Below, in pieces: positions 10,919-21,259 of a DNA stretch of 64,000 bases (its first letter is position 1; every line of letters begins with the position of its first letter). The position numbers and the translations under genes are program-made. Source of the stretch: Dendrocalamus latiflorus (Eukaryota; Streptophyta; Magnoliopsida; Poales; Poaceae); the NCBI GenBank assembly GCA_017311315.1, contig CM029610.1, positions 12,104,728 through 12,168,727 of the forward strand, in the 5' to 3' direction. The notes under the pieces were generated by a model that was not told the DNA's origin, did no database searches, and saw nothing but the letters and a program-made list of their open reading frames with translations.

Positions 10919-11560
10919 ACTAACTGTAATTGATGAGCGAAGCAATGGATGTAAAAAGCATATGGATTTTCATCCAATATGCATCTTGGCAACCCATGAA
11001 ACTAACCTCTCATGTTTGAGGCTCCATCGTATCCTTGCCCTGGCAATTTAGAAATAGATAAACCATGTGTTCCAAACATAGCATCCAGATCTACCATCAA
11101 CAAAGATGATGTAGTATCATAAATATGCTAAACCCCAAGGAACCTCTCAATCACATGCCCTTGATCATTGACATACCTAGATGGAAAAATAGCTATTGAC
11201 AAATGATAATTGATAACAAGATTAATTTGAACTATAGACAAAACAGTAGCTATGAACATCAAAATCATAGCTATTTGTTCCTTGATTGGTGCATCACAAG
11301 ATTCATCAACTGGCATTGCAAAAATGATGCTCTCCTATCTTAGAAATAATAGCACTACTGGTCTCCTTTGCACAAGCCTCACTAATTCCTTTTGTATCTT
11401 TGAGCAAATCATTTGATTATTCCTGGGAACATTGTCACCAAGCACATTTGCAGCTTTTGGATCCTTCTCTCTGTATAATTCCAGCATCTCCAAAAAGCCC
11501 CCCTATTGCTTGAGCTTGAAGACTCATCATATTCACGAAAAGCAAGAGCTTATAAAAGGA
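10919..11560 (-). pseudogene. hAT-type transposase relic (DUF4371 / TTF zinc-finger family)
   Basis: Translating the minus strand across several frames gives a recognisable plant DUF4371 (ZMYM1-like, hAT) transposase. From right to left: NVLGDNVPRNNQMICSKIQK (11385-11480), an ISEACAKETSSAII block (about 11350-11400), PVDESCDAPIKEQ and RYVNDQGHVIERFLG (11128-11316), HGLSISKLPGQGYDGASNM (about 11010-11070), then ENPYAFYIHCFAHQLQLV ending at 10921. Frameshifts and stops separate the blocks, so it is dead. The Sirevirus A 5' LTR joins directly after HQLQLV, so that element inserted into this gene; the remaining C-terminal part should lie left of the window. Confidence 0.85.
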
Positions 11561-11628
11561 GAAAACTTATAACACCTAAAACAATAATCAAGCGAGCTTT
11601 ATATATGACTCTCAATCCCTCTAAATAT

Positions 11629-11841
11629 GGTTAGTGCAAATCTTTTTTTTTTGCGAGGAGTCAATGCAAATGTAGTTAAACCTTAAAATTTCAAAACTCA
11701 CACGGTAGCACAAGACAAAGGTTAGCATTCGTTATTTCCCCTTATATCTTTGTTGGCAATCAATATTTTACAAATTTGACTCGAAAATCTCCACATTTCA
11801 TGATATGACAATGCCAAATTTATAATTTATTTGCACTAACC
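11629..11841. mobile_element. Possible small MITE (213 bp)
   Basis: GGTTAGTGCAAA at 11629-11640 is exactly inverted at 11830-11841, bounding 213 AT-rich bases with no ORF. No clear target duplication is seen, so superfamily and status are uncertain. Confidence 0.45.
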
Positions 11842-11979
11842 CTCTCGATAAGAGGCATTTTTGTGCTGGAGCTTTGTTTCGTAGACAATATGCCAAAACT
11901 ATACCAAATCACGTTAAAAAGCTGAGGAGCAATTTTGGAAAATACATAGGCCTTCAAAAACAATCCCGAGATAGGCCCC

Positions 11980-14975
11980 TATAACATCCCAAAATTTGGC
12001 TTCCTTTAAAAAATTTTAAATTAATTATTTCAATTATTTGGATTTTAGTGTGTAATCCTGGAAGGTAATCTCAATTCCAATCCGAAATCCAAATTCCAAA
12101 TTCAAAATACAAGTCCAAAATTCTGAAAATATTTTTTTGTAGGGCCGAGCCCACTTTCTTCTGCCCAGGCCCATCCTTTTATTTTTCTTTCCCTTTTCTT
12201 TTCCTCTTCCTTCTTTTTCTCTCTCTCCTACTCCTTTCCTTCCTAGCTGTTTGCTCTGCTTCGGTTGAACAACCATGGCGCCATGCCAGCCGCTAACCTA
12301 GGCCATGCCAGTTGAGCCACCCCTCCATTCCCTTCAATGCCTACATGAAAAATGTCCCCATCAACGCAAGCAATCAATTCACATATGTTTCTTTATAATT
12401 ATTTCCTACCATTTCCTTTTATTCTTCAATTTCCATCTTGAACGCCATAAACCATAATCCACGATGCCATTGAGTCCTCATCGGTTTCCCCTTCTCCTAG
12501 GCCTTCAAATTGGATTCCTGTGACTGCCTTTCACCTCTTCACACCTTCCTTAAACTCCCTCAAACTCCAGTGCACCAGCCATTGTGAGCCGTCATTCCAA
12601 AAATCATTCGTCACCCCAACTCGCATTCTGAGCACTCTAGTGAAGTTTTTTGAAATCCTTTCATGTCACATCGTGTTTTTGAGTATCTTGCACCCCCATG
12701 CAAAGTTAATTTGGTTTTTAAATAGGGAATCATCGTGAATCGGTTTTTTTCCCAAAACCAGTCAACATTGTATTCTGTCACCGATTCATCGCCTCCTGTG
12801 AGCCAAAATACAATCTCTTGTTACTGCACCATCACCTCATCTACATGTTCCATACCTCAGTTTGTCCAATGTGTCACCATGGAGGTCTGCCATCGTCGCC
12901 ACCACCATGCCGATCACCCGTCACCATCGCTAGCTTGTTACGGCCACTCTCCGGCCGAATTGACCTCACCAATGTGTTCCCTACGGCGAGGCTCTGCTTG
13001 TGCTCACCCTTTTCCCCATGTTCTTCAACTATGCACCATCACCCCTGTCAACCCGCCATTGCCTGCCACTCTAGTCTACGCCACCACCACCACTGGCCAC
13101 CGTCACCTGTGCCACAGCAAGCTGACTGCCCCCAGGAATGCCATCGGCCCATTTTGGGCCTTTGTGCCACCACCCACGCCGCTCATCGCCAGTGCTAGCC
13201 ACCAGCAGTGCCGCCCAAGCCTCCCCTATTTTTCTCCAGAGTCTCCTCTGTTTCTTCTCTACTTTGCTTGCTTGACTCACTTACAATCGGGCACCACTAG
13301 TCATACAAACATTAATTCCAAAAACCAGCCCCAAAAGAATATTCCATGGAAAATTCCTTTGTTTTGTAATTTTCAGCATTTCCCCCCCTTCCAATCTTCT
13401 GATGGCCCGTTCTTCGTCGTCCGAACTCTAAATCGATTGATTCAAATTTATAAATTCATATAAATTCCTAATATACCTTCCAGTACCTATTTATATTTTT
13501 ATGATTTTATTTGGATTTATTTCTTTATTTATGCTTTCTCATTTTACGTGTAAAATCCGATGCATTCGAAGAAATTCCTAACCAATAGGAAGAAGTTCCA
13601 GCCAACGTCCACGAAAGTAAGACTTCATTGATCATATTCTACCTATGTTTATCAAAATTATTTTATTGTTTCAAATGTAAATGCATGGCTATGTTACATA
13701 AAATGATAACTTCTATCTTAAGGTTGTTAGTTAATCCGATATTGTTATACCCTTATTTGATGTTGATATCCGTGTACCATTGTTACCTTAAGATATCATT
13801 GTCTCAGTACTAAGATTATATTACTGTTTAATAATTTTAGAATAGTATAATTGCTTAGACAAGCTAGTTGGTCATTATAACCTTAGGGGTGGAAAATGAT
13901 ATTATACCCTTAATCTTTTATTTTGAGAACTTGTAGCAATAGGTATTGCCGGTGGTTTAGAAAATAAAATAAAATATTGAAAACTATTTTAGACTTTGGT
14001 TGATGGTAAGATTGGATTGGTGTGGATTAAGCACGAGAACTTGTATTATGAAAATACCGCCCAAGTCAATTAAGGACCGACGCTTGTGATTGTCCAAACT
14101 GAGCACTACTACACAACTACAAGTCTAAATGGGTATGACCTGGCTAACTAATTTGCATCGGCCTAGCGTGGATTGCGCCATTTGGTGGCACATGGTCAAG
14201 TGAGTTAGATAGAAGCCTTTGATGTGATGATGCAAGAGGGGGCTTCCGAAGCAGGTGGATAGAACCCCATGACGGTATAAATCTTAGCGGGTGTAGTCTC
14301 GCTAGAGAAATACATTGTAAAGGCCTTGTGATAATCAGTTAGTCGCATGCCTAAGGAAGCGTGTATTAACCAACAGCATAAGTTGATTGTCTCTTGTGGG
14401 TAAAACTATACAATATCTGCACAGTGTAAAACTATTTAAATAGACGTGCCTACGGTCAAGGGTGGGCAAGATGCGCTTTCACCTGGTTGATCTTTGGTTT
14501 TAGTTTTGACATAAAATCTTTTAGGAACTTGGGAGTGGATAGAATTCTCGGGTGTGTGTTCTAGTAGATAGAACCCATATTCTTGAACCTTGGTGGATAG
14601 AGCCTTAATACTAGTGTTGGTGGCTAGAACCTTAGCTAAAAATTATCAAGTTTCATTTATTACAATTACTTTGTTAAATTGATGCTTTGAAAAATATATA
14701 ATGGTAATTGAAATAAAATATTGCTTTGTGCAAAAGAACCATATTATCATTCCTTTATTAAGCTTTGCACATAATTACATTTTTTTCAAGACTTGTGGGG
14801 TACTCTATTTACTCACATGCTATACTCAAAACAAATCTAAGAGGATTATTACTCTTCCTACTGGTTGACAATTAGTTGCAAATAATTATTGCTTTGCCGT
14901 AGATGACCTATTAGGCTGATCCATATCAAGTAGTGGAAGTCTTGCCAGTGGCGATTATGGTGATGGACCCGTGAC
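11980..14975 (+). repeat. Truncated long Ty3/gypsy-type LTR (copy 1)
   Basis: The stretch aligns piecewise with the complete solo LTR at 33190-36863: an ACATCCCAAAA start, an AT-rich segment, a pyrimidine/GC-rich middle, and a 3' third with shared landmarks such as ATTAAGGACCGACGCTTGTG (about 14069 and 35727) and GGACTTG..GTACT..ACTCACATGCTA (about 14790-14825 and 36470-36510). Alignment fades near 14975, about 250 bases before the LTR end. Its GC-rich ORFs (for example 12735-13463) are not conserved as protein in the sister LTRs and are not genes. Assignment to the Tekay/Del lineage is a guess from the length and the end sequences of the complete copy. Confidence 0.7.
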
Positions 14976-15536
14976 AGGGGTGAAACATGAAAAGGGCCCG
15001 TAAATTTATAGGGTGAGAGCTAACCTGGTATGAGAAGTTCTAATTGCTATTAGATGAATCTAGTCATGAATTGCAGTAAGTGAACCTAGCCTAAGAGAGG
15101 ATCTTAATTAACTTGGATAATCTTGCTATTTCACTTTTAGTTTATTAAATCACCTCTTTGTGCATCACTTTAGTTAGTAGTAATTTATTCTAGTAATGAA
15201 TCTATTTTTCGTTTCCCTATAGATTTTGATACCTTTTAATACTCCTAGGTGAAAAGCTATAGATGACATGTGCGCTTATGGATTTTAATTTATGTGCATA
15301 TGTAGCGTCAACAATCTTATATGTATTTGTCTTGCTGCCAATCTCAAAGGTTGGTAGAAAGATGAATATTTGAAAGAGGCTAGAAAAACTAGATAGTGAA
15401 AGAGTAAAATAGGAGCAAAACTGAAAAATCCTTTGCTCCAATAAACATTTTGAGTTGCTATTGGTGATGATCGGTCTGCCATCCTTAACATCCCCTCAGT
15501 ATCAGGTAGGGCTAGGATGTTAAGACTCCAATATTA
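14976..15536. other. Unassigned AT-rich sequence
   Basis: I see no coding sequence, inverted repeat or similarity to the rest of the window in this 560-base stretch. It ends at the target duplication of the hAT-like element. Confidence 0.5.
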
Positions 15537-15544
15537 TTCTGTAA

Positions 15545-16996
15545 TAGGGGCGGACCCATAGGGTATGCCGGATGAGCCACGGCGTACCCTGGGGCCCAGC
15601 CGGTTCACCTGCCGCACGTACGCCGCTTATTTGGCTATTTGCCTTCCAGTCTTCGCGTGTCACCCGCAACGAGGCCTCAGATCTGCCGCGCGGACGACCT
15701 CGCGCTCGACCCACAGGGCCCCGGCGGCGGCGCCGCCGCGATCGCCGAGGCGTTCGAGAGGTACAAGTCGCTCATCTTCTCGCCGTGGGCCCACGCCGCG
15801 CGCTCCGCCTCGGGAGGCTATGACGTCGCCAAGCTCACCGTCGTCGTCGCCTCTGCCGACGAGACGGTACAAGTTGTTCGCAGCGATTCAGGCTTGCTTG
15901 TCACCTGTGTCTTCTAGATCAGTATGCGAGTGTTAATTTCTCCTCCATTTTTTTCCTGGAAATAGTTGGAGTTGGGAGTGGACGAGAGCTACACGATCTA
16001 CGTGGCGGCAGCGGGCGGAGTTAATTCGATCGTCGGGGGGAGCAACCATAGAGGTGCTGTCCCCCCCCCCCCTGGATTATTTATGGAGTAATTTTGGTGA
16101 AATGGTTTGGGAGAATTCGAAGTAAAAGACTGGTCTCTTTTCTCCCTAGTTGGTTATGTTAGTGATTATGGTTAATTGCGTGCTGATTTGTGGAGCTTTT
16201 ATAATGAGCTGAGTTGTCTGTTTTTAATTAATGGTTAACTTAGTTGAATTACAGGAAGTGTGCCAATGCAGATGTATAGAGGTAGAACACAGTTTATTTT
16301 TGGACTAACTATTTTTCTTTAGGATTTGAGCTGAAAATTGCACTTTTCTTTGTGTCCCTGTATAATTGGTTTGTTGTTCTTAACTGTGGAAAGCGTGAAA
16401 TCTCCAGTAGTGGTGGTTACTTGCTGCTAATCTTGTGCCCCTTTGATATTTTATATTTACATGCATGTAATGAACTTCGGGCATAAGGCACTAAACTTTG
16501 GGTTATCTTTCTGGCGATTTGTTGCCGGAAATGCTCAAATTGCTGTGCATTTTATCAATCATAACTAAATAATGGTTAACGCTTGTGGTTCATATGGCGA
16601 TAGAGATAAACATCATCTCTGAATATTTTTGGGTCTTAACAATTAGGCTTGGGGACATGAGTTTAGCTAAAGTAATCCTTTCTACTCATGTAAACAAAGT
16701 TAAGAAATAAGATGAGTGATATTCTTTTGGATGATTGTCTAGTCATATTCATTGAGCGGGATATTTTCTTTGAAGTGGATGAAAATGATATAATCGAGAC
16801 TTTCATGTCTTTTAGAAAGTATAGACCAAAAAAGTCAGACAAGTAGTAATGTAAGTCTCTTTTATGTATATTTGAGACTATTAGTATGATGTTTGAACTA
16901 TTTATATTGTAATTTGTGTAAGTTTCCAACTTAATCCTTGAATTTAAGATTTATCGGTGCGGCATACTCTTTGGTAAAATCCTGGGTCCGCCACTG
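15545..16996. mobile_element. Non-autonomous hAT-like element with captured gene fragment
   Basis: The ends are inverted: GGGGCGGACCCA near the left end against CAGTGGCGGACCCAGGAT at the complement of the right end. They are flanked by an 8-bp duplication, TTCTGTAA (15537-15544) and TTCTGTAG (16997-17004), matching at 7 of 8 positions. Eight-base duplications and CAGTGG-type ends are hAT traits. The 1452-bp body has no transposase. Its left third carries two exons of a beta-hexosaminidase gene in GC-rich DNA quite unlike the AT-rich remainder, so it behaves like a Pack-type gene-carrying element. Confidence 0.75.
15684..16053 (+). pseudogene. Captured beta-hexosaminidase N-terminal exons
   Basis: Plus-strand translation of 15684-15866 gives a block containing LALDPQGPGGGAAAIAEAFE, then ERYKSLIF, GYDVAKLTVVVASADE, followed by a GT donor at 15867. 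After a 99-base intron ending in AG at 15965 the next exon reads LELGVDESYTIYVAA and AGGVNSIVGG. Together they match the N-terminal glycohydrolase-20b domain of plant beta-N-acetylhexosaminidases. One extra base near 16041 breaks the reading frame just before the expected donor at 16053-16054. Catalytic GH20 sequence is absent. It lies wholly inside the hAT-like element, so it was probably copied from a host gene elsewhere. Confidence 0.8.
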
Positions 16997-17099
16997 TTCT
17001 GTAGTGGGTGCTAAAGAGGAAAGAAAGATCTGGAGTAAACTCCAAATATTGGAGGGATGTGTGCTAAGAAAAGAACTCAAGAGGCTGGAGAGACACCTC

Positions 17100-17405
17100 A
17101 CACGGACCACCTCCACCACGTTGTGCGACTTCGCGTCGTACTTGAACACTGCATTCATGAATTAAACCAGATTAATCAGATCATGCACCCATCCATTGTA
17201 CGTTAAGCGTGGTTAACAACTCGATCCACTCACCGAGCACATCCCCGGCCTCGATGGGCTTGCCCTTCTCCCAGCCGGCGATGCCGAAGCTCCATCCCTT
17301 GTCGTCGCCGACGATCCACTCCTTCTTGCCGTGCACGACGGTGGCCGCGCAGCACAGGGCCAGCAGCAGCCCGAGGACGACGGCACCAATGCTTGCCCGT
17401 GCCAT
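17100..17405 (-). pseudogene. Truncated plantacyanin (basic blue protein) paralogue
   Basis: Exon 1 (17405 down to 17234) encodes a signal peptide and the start of a plastocyanin-like domain (MARASIGAVV..., then DKGWSFGIAGWEKGKPIEAG). A GT donor follows at 17233, and the intron ends in CAG before exon 2 at 17148 (VFKYDAKSHNVVEVV). Exon 2 stops matching at about 17100, so the Cys, the second His and the Met copper ligands are lost; only the first His (SHNV) remains. Gene structure and intron phase match the intact copy at 50548-51015. A 15-base sequence from the gene's own upstream region (17517-17531) reappears at 17074-17088 beside the break, which suggests repair with templated filler. Confidence 0.85.
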
Positions 17406-17506
17406 TGATGCTGATCTTGTTCTTATCGCTACTGAAGCCCACAAGAACGAAACCAAAATTAAATTGCTGCTCGTGTGAAGGTTTGTGTTGGGTGTGCGAG
17501 GCCTCC

Positions 17507-17515
17507 TTTTATAGG
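17507..17515 (-). promoter_or_regulatory. TATA box of truncated plantacyanin
   Basis: The minus strand reads CCTATAAAAGG about 105 bases upstream of the ATG at 17405, matching the position and context of the TATA box of the intact paralogue (51131-51138). Similarity to that promoter continues for about 80 bases further upstream. Confidence 0.7.
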
Positions 17516-17531
17516 CAACTCAAGAGGCTGG

Positions 17532-17995
17532 CCACGATGTGTTAATGTGCTCACACAAATGAAAATCTTCCTATAGGATTTACGAATCAATAAGTTGGAT
17601 ACCAGAACTCTATAGTAGCATTTGTTGATATACATTAATTGGATGAGATATCAGATATGGCTGGTTACAAGGGATTGGAAGAGATAATTTTTGCACCTTG
17701 CAAAATAAATGCAATTGACGGGCAACTTATGGGATCAAATCTTTCAAATTATTTGTCATTCCCCTTTTAGGGATTTGTTACCTTCTTGTAGCAAATAATT
17801 AATTCGTAGGAGAAATGAAAATGTACCAAATGTATGCTGAAGTACAATATTCCATCATCTGTGTGCGTGTCTCTAATCATTCCGTGGCCCGGTTCAAAAC
17901 GCGTGAATTATATAAAAAAAAATTGTATGAAATTGAGCAATTCATACGAAAGTCTATTGTTCCAAATGGGCAGTGCGTGTTTGCATTGATCCTTG
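17532..17995. other. Upstream flank of truncated plantacyanin
   Basis: The first 80 bases resemble the flank of the intact paralogue (a shared TTTACGAAT..AA.AAGTTGGATA block). The remainder is AT-rich with no gene or recognised element. Confidence 0.5.
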
Positions 17996-18282
17996 GAGCA
18001 TCTCCAAGAGATGCCCAATAAATTCACAGCTTAAATCTCTTTTTACAGATCCTAACCACGATATAAGGTCTCAAAATAATCATTCCCTCCAACAGATACC
18101 CTAAACCAGAAAAACAGTATTGGGAGCCTAGATCATCCTCTATAACTAGAGAGCGAGAGCCTATTTTTTGGGTGTATTCTATTTTTGGGAGTCTAATTGG
18201 GAATCTGTTGGAGCTACTTCGTACCCTTCAACTCTAAAATTTAAATATTAAGAGCCATATAGAGTATCTCTTGGACATGCTC
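17996..18282. mobile_element. MITE, 287 bp, Harbinger-like ends
   Basis: GAGCATCTCCAAGAG at 17996-18010 is inverted with one mismatch at 18268-18282. The flanking trinucleotides are TTG and TTA, consistent with a slightly decayed 3-bp TWA-type duplication. GAGCATCTCCAA-type ends are common among small grass DNA transposons. No ORF. Confidence 0.7.
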
Positions 18283-19194
18283 TTAGCAACGGCAGTAAAA
18301 AAAACCGATAGCGTAAATTTTTTTAGATGCTAATCAGAACCTGCATCGTTTCTGTTGAGATCTTGCATTCTGTAATACTACTGAGCCTAATAACTCTGGT
18401 AAATCTACATTCGCAAAAAGATCTCTAAAATTGATTTTTTACCATTACTTTATATCACGGTATATTATTAGTAACTACAAAATCACTATGATGCTAACGT
18501 ACTTTCAAATACGATTCTAAAAACCATATATAGGATATCCATATTGGCAACAGCTTTTCGCAAAGCGGACTAATTAATAAACACATCGCTATTAGAGGAG
18601 AGAAAATTGGGTACATAGCACCAAAAGATACTCAATTTTGAAAAATACCACTGAAAATTGTCAGTTCACTTGAATACCACCTAGTTTTCTCACTCAGCCA
18701 AAATGTCAATTTTGTCAAATTACACACCGCTGCCTTAAGCCATCACGCTTTTACCCATTTTATGTCCTTCTATCCCTTTTGTCCTGCCTTCGAAGTTGGA
18801 ACCTCGTCCAAGAAAATGAGTTTGTTCTTTTTACCTGCGGCTTATGGCTTTTGGCTGCGACTTGTATCTTTTAGGTTATTTGTGCGAGAGATTACAGAGT
18901 AACAGAAGCTCACGTGCGGTTTTTGCAGATATAAATGAAGTCGGTACAGTATGTACTATAATTAACTAATAGACCCTATTTTGAAAAGATACTCCGTTTA
19001 AAAGTTAGTTACTATAGAAAAGTAGAAAAACAGCTTTTGGAAGTCAAAAAAAACAGGACCATTAATAACTGACACAATGAAAACTTGAGTCCAAAACAAG
19101 AACACGAGGGCATCTCGGGGTGATCAGCACACCACAGCAGCATTGCCGGGTGAACCAGAACACCCAAAAGGAGAAAGAAACCAAGAGAAGCAAT
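18283..19194. other. AT-rich sequence with a dispersed repeat at 18830-19050
   Basis: No gene is visible. Bases 18830-19050 share blocks (GATATAAATGAAGTCG, AAAAGATACTC.GTTTAAAAGTTA, then a pairing AACAGCTTTTGGAAG end) with 53270-53530, and more weakly with 53090-53240. This is either an interspersed short repeat or a trace of the duplication that made the two plantacyanin copies. Confidence 0.5.
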
Positions 19195-19210
19195 AGTTTT
19201 AAGGCTAATT

Positions 19211-20795
19211 TTTTTTAGATAAAGGATATAAAATCCGGCCTCTATATCCACGAAGGATATACACAGCCAAAAGTTACACGAGCTCTTAGGCTCAAAACCT
19301 CAAAACTGAGGTACATAAAACAACAAGAAAGACAGCTTAAGGACTATGAAAAAAAACTAGAAAAGCAAAGCTCCAGCATTTTTCCCCGTCCTTGCTTACA
19401 GCCAAGCCCCTATCCTCATCCGACTGCGCCATCCAAACTTCGGTCAGCTTTGCGTGAAGATGGACCTCCGAGGCGACGTCTCCAAGAAGGCGACGAGAGT
19501 CGCTGACGCCGCCCGCCTCACCGAGGCAAGGTTTTCACCTGGAGATCAGTAAATATGAGAGCTATGTAGTGCCACGACACACCTCCAGGAAGGATAATGG
19601 CGCCCGAAGGCGTCATTGATGTCGAGACCGGTAAGAGCACCGGCAAGGCTTTCGCCAGCACCTCCACAGCACCCCACGCACTATCCACACACAAAAAGAC
19701 CGCCACCAACACTCCGGGGCCCTGCAAGCCTCAAGGCCATGGCATAGCCACCCTTGAACTCCACGACGAGCCGCTTCCTGCAACGTCCGCCACTGAAGAA
19801 ACTACTATGCGACGTCTAAGCGCCACCAATCAGCAGATCCAGGGACATGAGCCACAGATCAAACCTACAGCAATACAAATGAAAGGCCTGACACAAAACT
19901 TCCTAAACGCCTTACGGAGCCTGTACGGCAAGTGGAACACCACCGTCTTCTTGCTCCCGGCCGCAACCAACTGGAGATGTTCTTGCACTGTTCGCTCCTT
20001 AGCGCGAAACACGGCATCACCTTCTACCATCCTCCGACGGCCGAAGCGGCGCCCGACGTCACAACACGCGGCCGGCCCGGCGGCGCGGCGCATCCTCACG
20101 ACGCGGCGACGCCCAAAGCCCGACGCGGCACACGACCCGACGCGGCATGGCGCGGCGATGCACGGCGCGCGGCGCGAGGCGCGGTCGAAGCGGCGCAGCG
20201 CGACTGCGTAGCCCGGAGTGGCGCGGTTGCGCGGCACGCCCGGCCGAAGGCGACGGGCGCCCGAAGCGGCGACGACCGGCGGCGGCACACGACGCCCGAA
20301 GCCCGCGAGCCGGAGACGGCCGCGGATGGCCGGCGCGGCGGAGCCCAAGGCCGGCGCGGAGGCGCCCGAGCCGGAGACGGCCGCGGAAGGCCGGCGCGGC
20401 GGAGCCCAAAGCCGGCGCGGTGGCGCCCGAGCCGGAAACGCCCGCGGATGGTCGGCGCGGCGGAGCCCAAGGCCAGGGCCGGCGGTAGCGGCGCCCAAGG
20501 CCAGGGCCGGCGGTAGCGGCGCCCAAGGCCGGCGGCGGTGGAGGCGGCGCCTAGGGCCGGCGGCGGCGGCTCCCCATGGAGGCGCTCCCTGCGGCGGCTA
20601 CCCAGATCCAGATTCCTCCGCCCAGATCCAGGAGAAACAGCCCCGCCGCCGCCTTCCTAGCACCCGCCCAGGCCGCCGGCGGCGTGCTCCAGCGGCGGCA
20701 AGGCGGAGGGGAGAGGAAAGAGGGAGGCGAAGGCGAAGCGCTCTGGCTAGCTAGGAGGGAGGCGAAGCGACGGAACCTCAAGGCGAAGCGCTCTC
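19211..20795 (-). mobile_element. Non-LTR retroposon (LINE-related, non-coding) with 16-bp TSD
   Basis: The 16-base sequence AGTTTTAAGGCTAATT occurs at both 19195-19210 and 20796-20811, a perfect target duplication. Right after the left copy the plus strand has a T run, that is a short A tail at the 3' end of a minus-strand element, preceded by ATATAGAGGCCGGATTTT-type sequence like that near the 3' ends of grass LINEs. The 5' half is extremely GC-rich. No endonuclease or reverse transcriptase is encoded, so it is a truncated or non-autonomous retroposon mobilised in trans. Confidence 0.75.
20322..20480. repeat. GC-rich ~62-bp tandem repeat inside retroposon
   Basis: A unit containing GGCCGGCGCGGCGGAGCCCA followed by GCGCCCGAGCCGGA recurs about two and a half times with small differences. 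It gives rise to long Ala/Arg/Gly/Pro ORFs in several frames, none of which looks like a protein gene. Confidence 0.75.
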
Positions 20796-20811
20796 AGTTT
20801 TAAGGCTAATT

Positions 20812-21259
20812 AGCTATCTACACAACTAAACAAAGGTTACCGGGTATGAATAGGATAGAGTAAAATGCATGGAGGGTGATTGAACTTATTGCCTTGGTTC
20901 AACTGAATTATGGTACTCTCAAAATGCATGTTGGGATCACTAGCAGGCATTAAGAGATTGGGTCAAAAACGCACACGCAGGACACTTATCGGACATGTGG
21001 CATGCCACCTCAACAAGATCGACACGTGAGCAGCAAATTTTTCAGAAGAACCCCTATCCGTTCTTTCCTCATCAAGTCTCTCCCATTCCGGTTCCACCAA
21101 ACCACGGCTCATTTAACCCATGCAAGCTACATGGTGCCATATTGCCATTCGAACTCGCCTTCCACATTTCTCGCCTTTCTTGTGCTATGCTTGAGCACAC
21201 CATCGACATGAGCCTAGCCCCAATCATCGTCATTGACCACAATTGACTCCAAACGATCC
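20812..21259. other. Unassigned sequence
   Basis: No gene is seen. AAAATGCATGGAGGGT and the later CTCTCAAAATGCATG are reminiscent of grass MITE or retroposon ends, but no second end or target duplication could be paired. Confidence 0.35.

Noticed and set aside
12735..13463. 242-codon plus-strand ORF, His/Pro/Ser-rich
   Set aside because: It lies in the GC/pyrimidine-rich middle of a long LTR relic; the sister LTRs do not conserve the protein and no domain is visible.
19830..20754. ORFs up to 222 codons rich in Ala, Arg, Gly and Pro in five frames
   Set aside because: They come from GC-rich tandem repeats in a retroposon; simultaneous open frames on both strands argue against coding.
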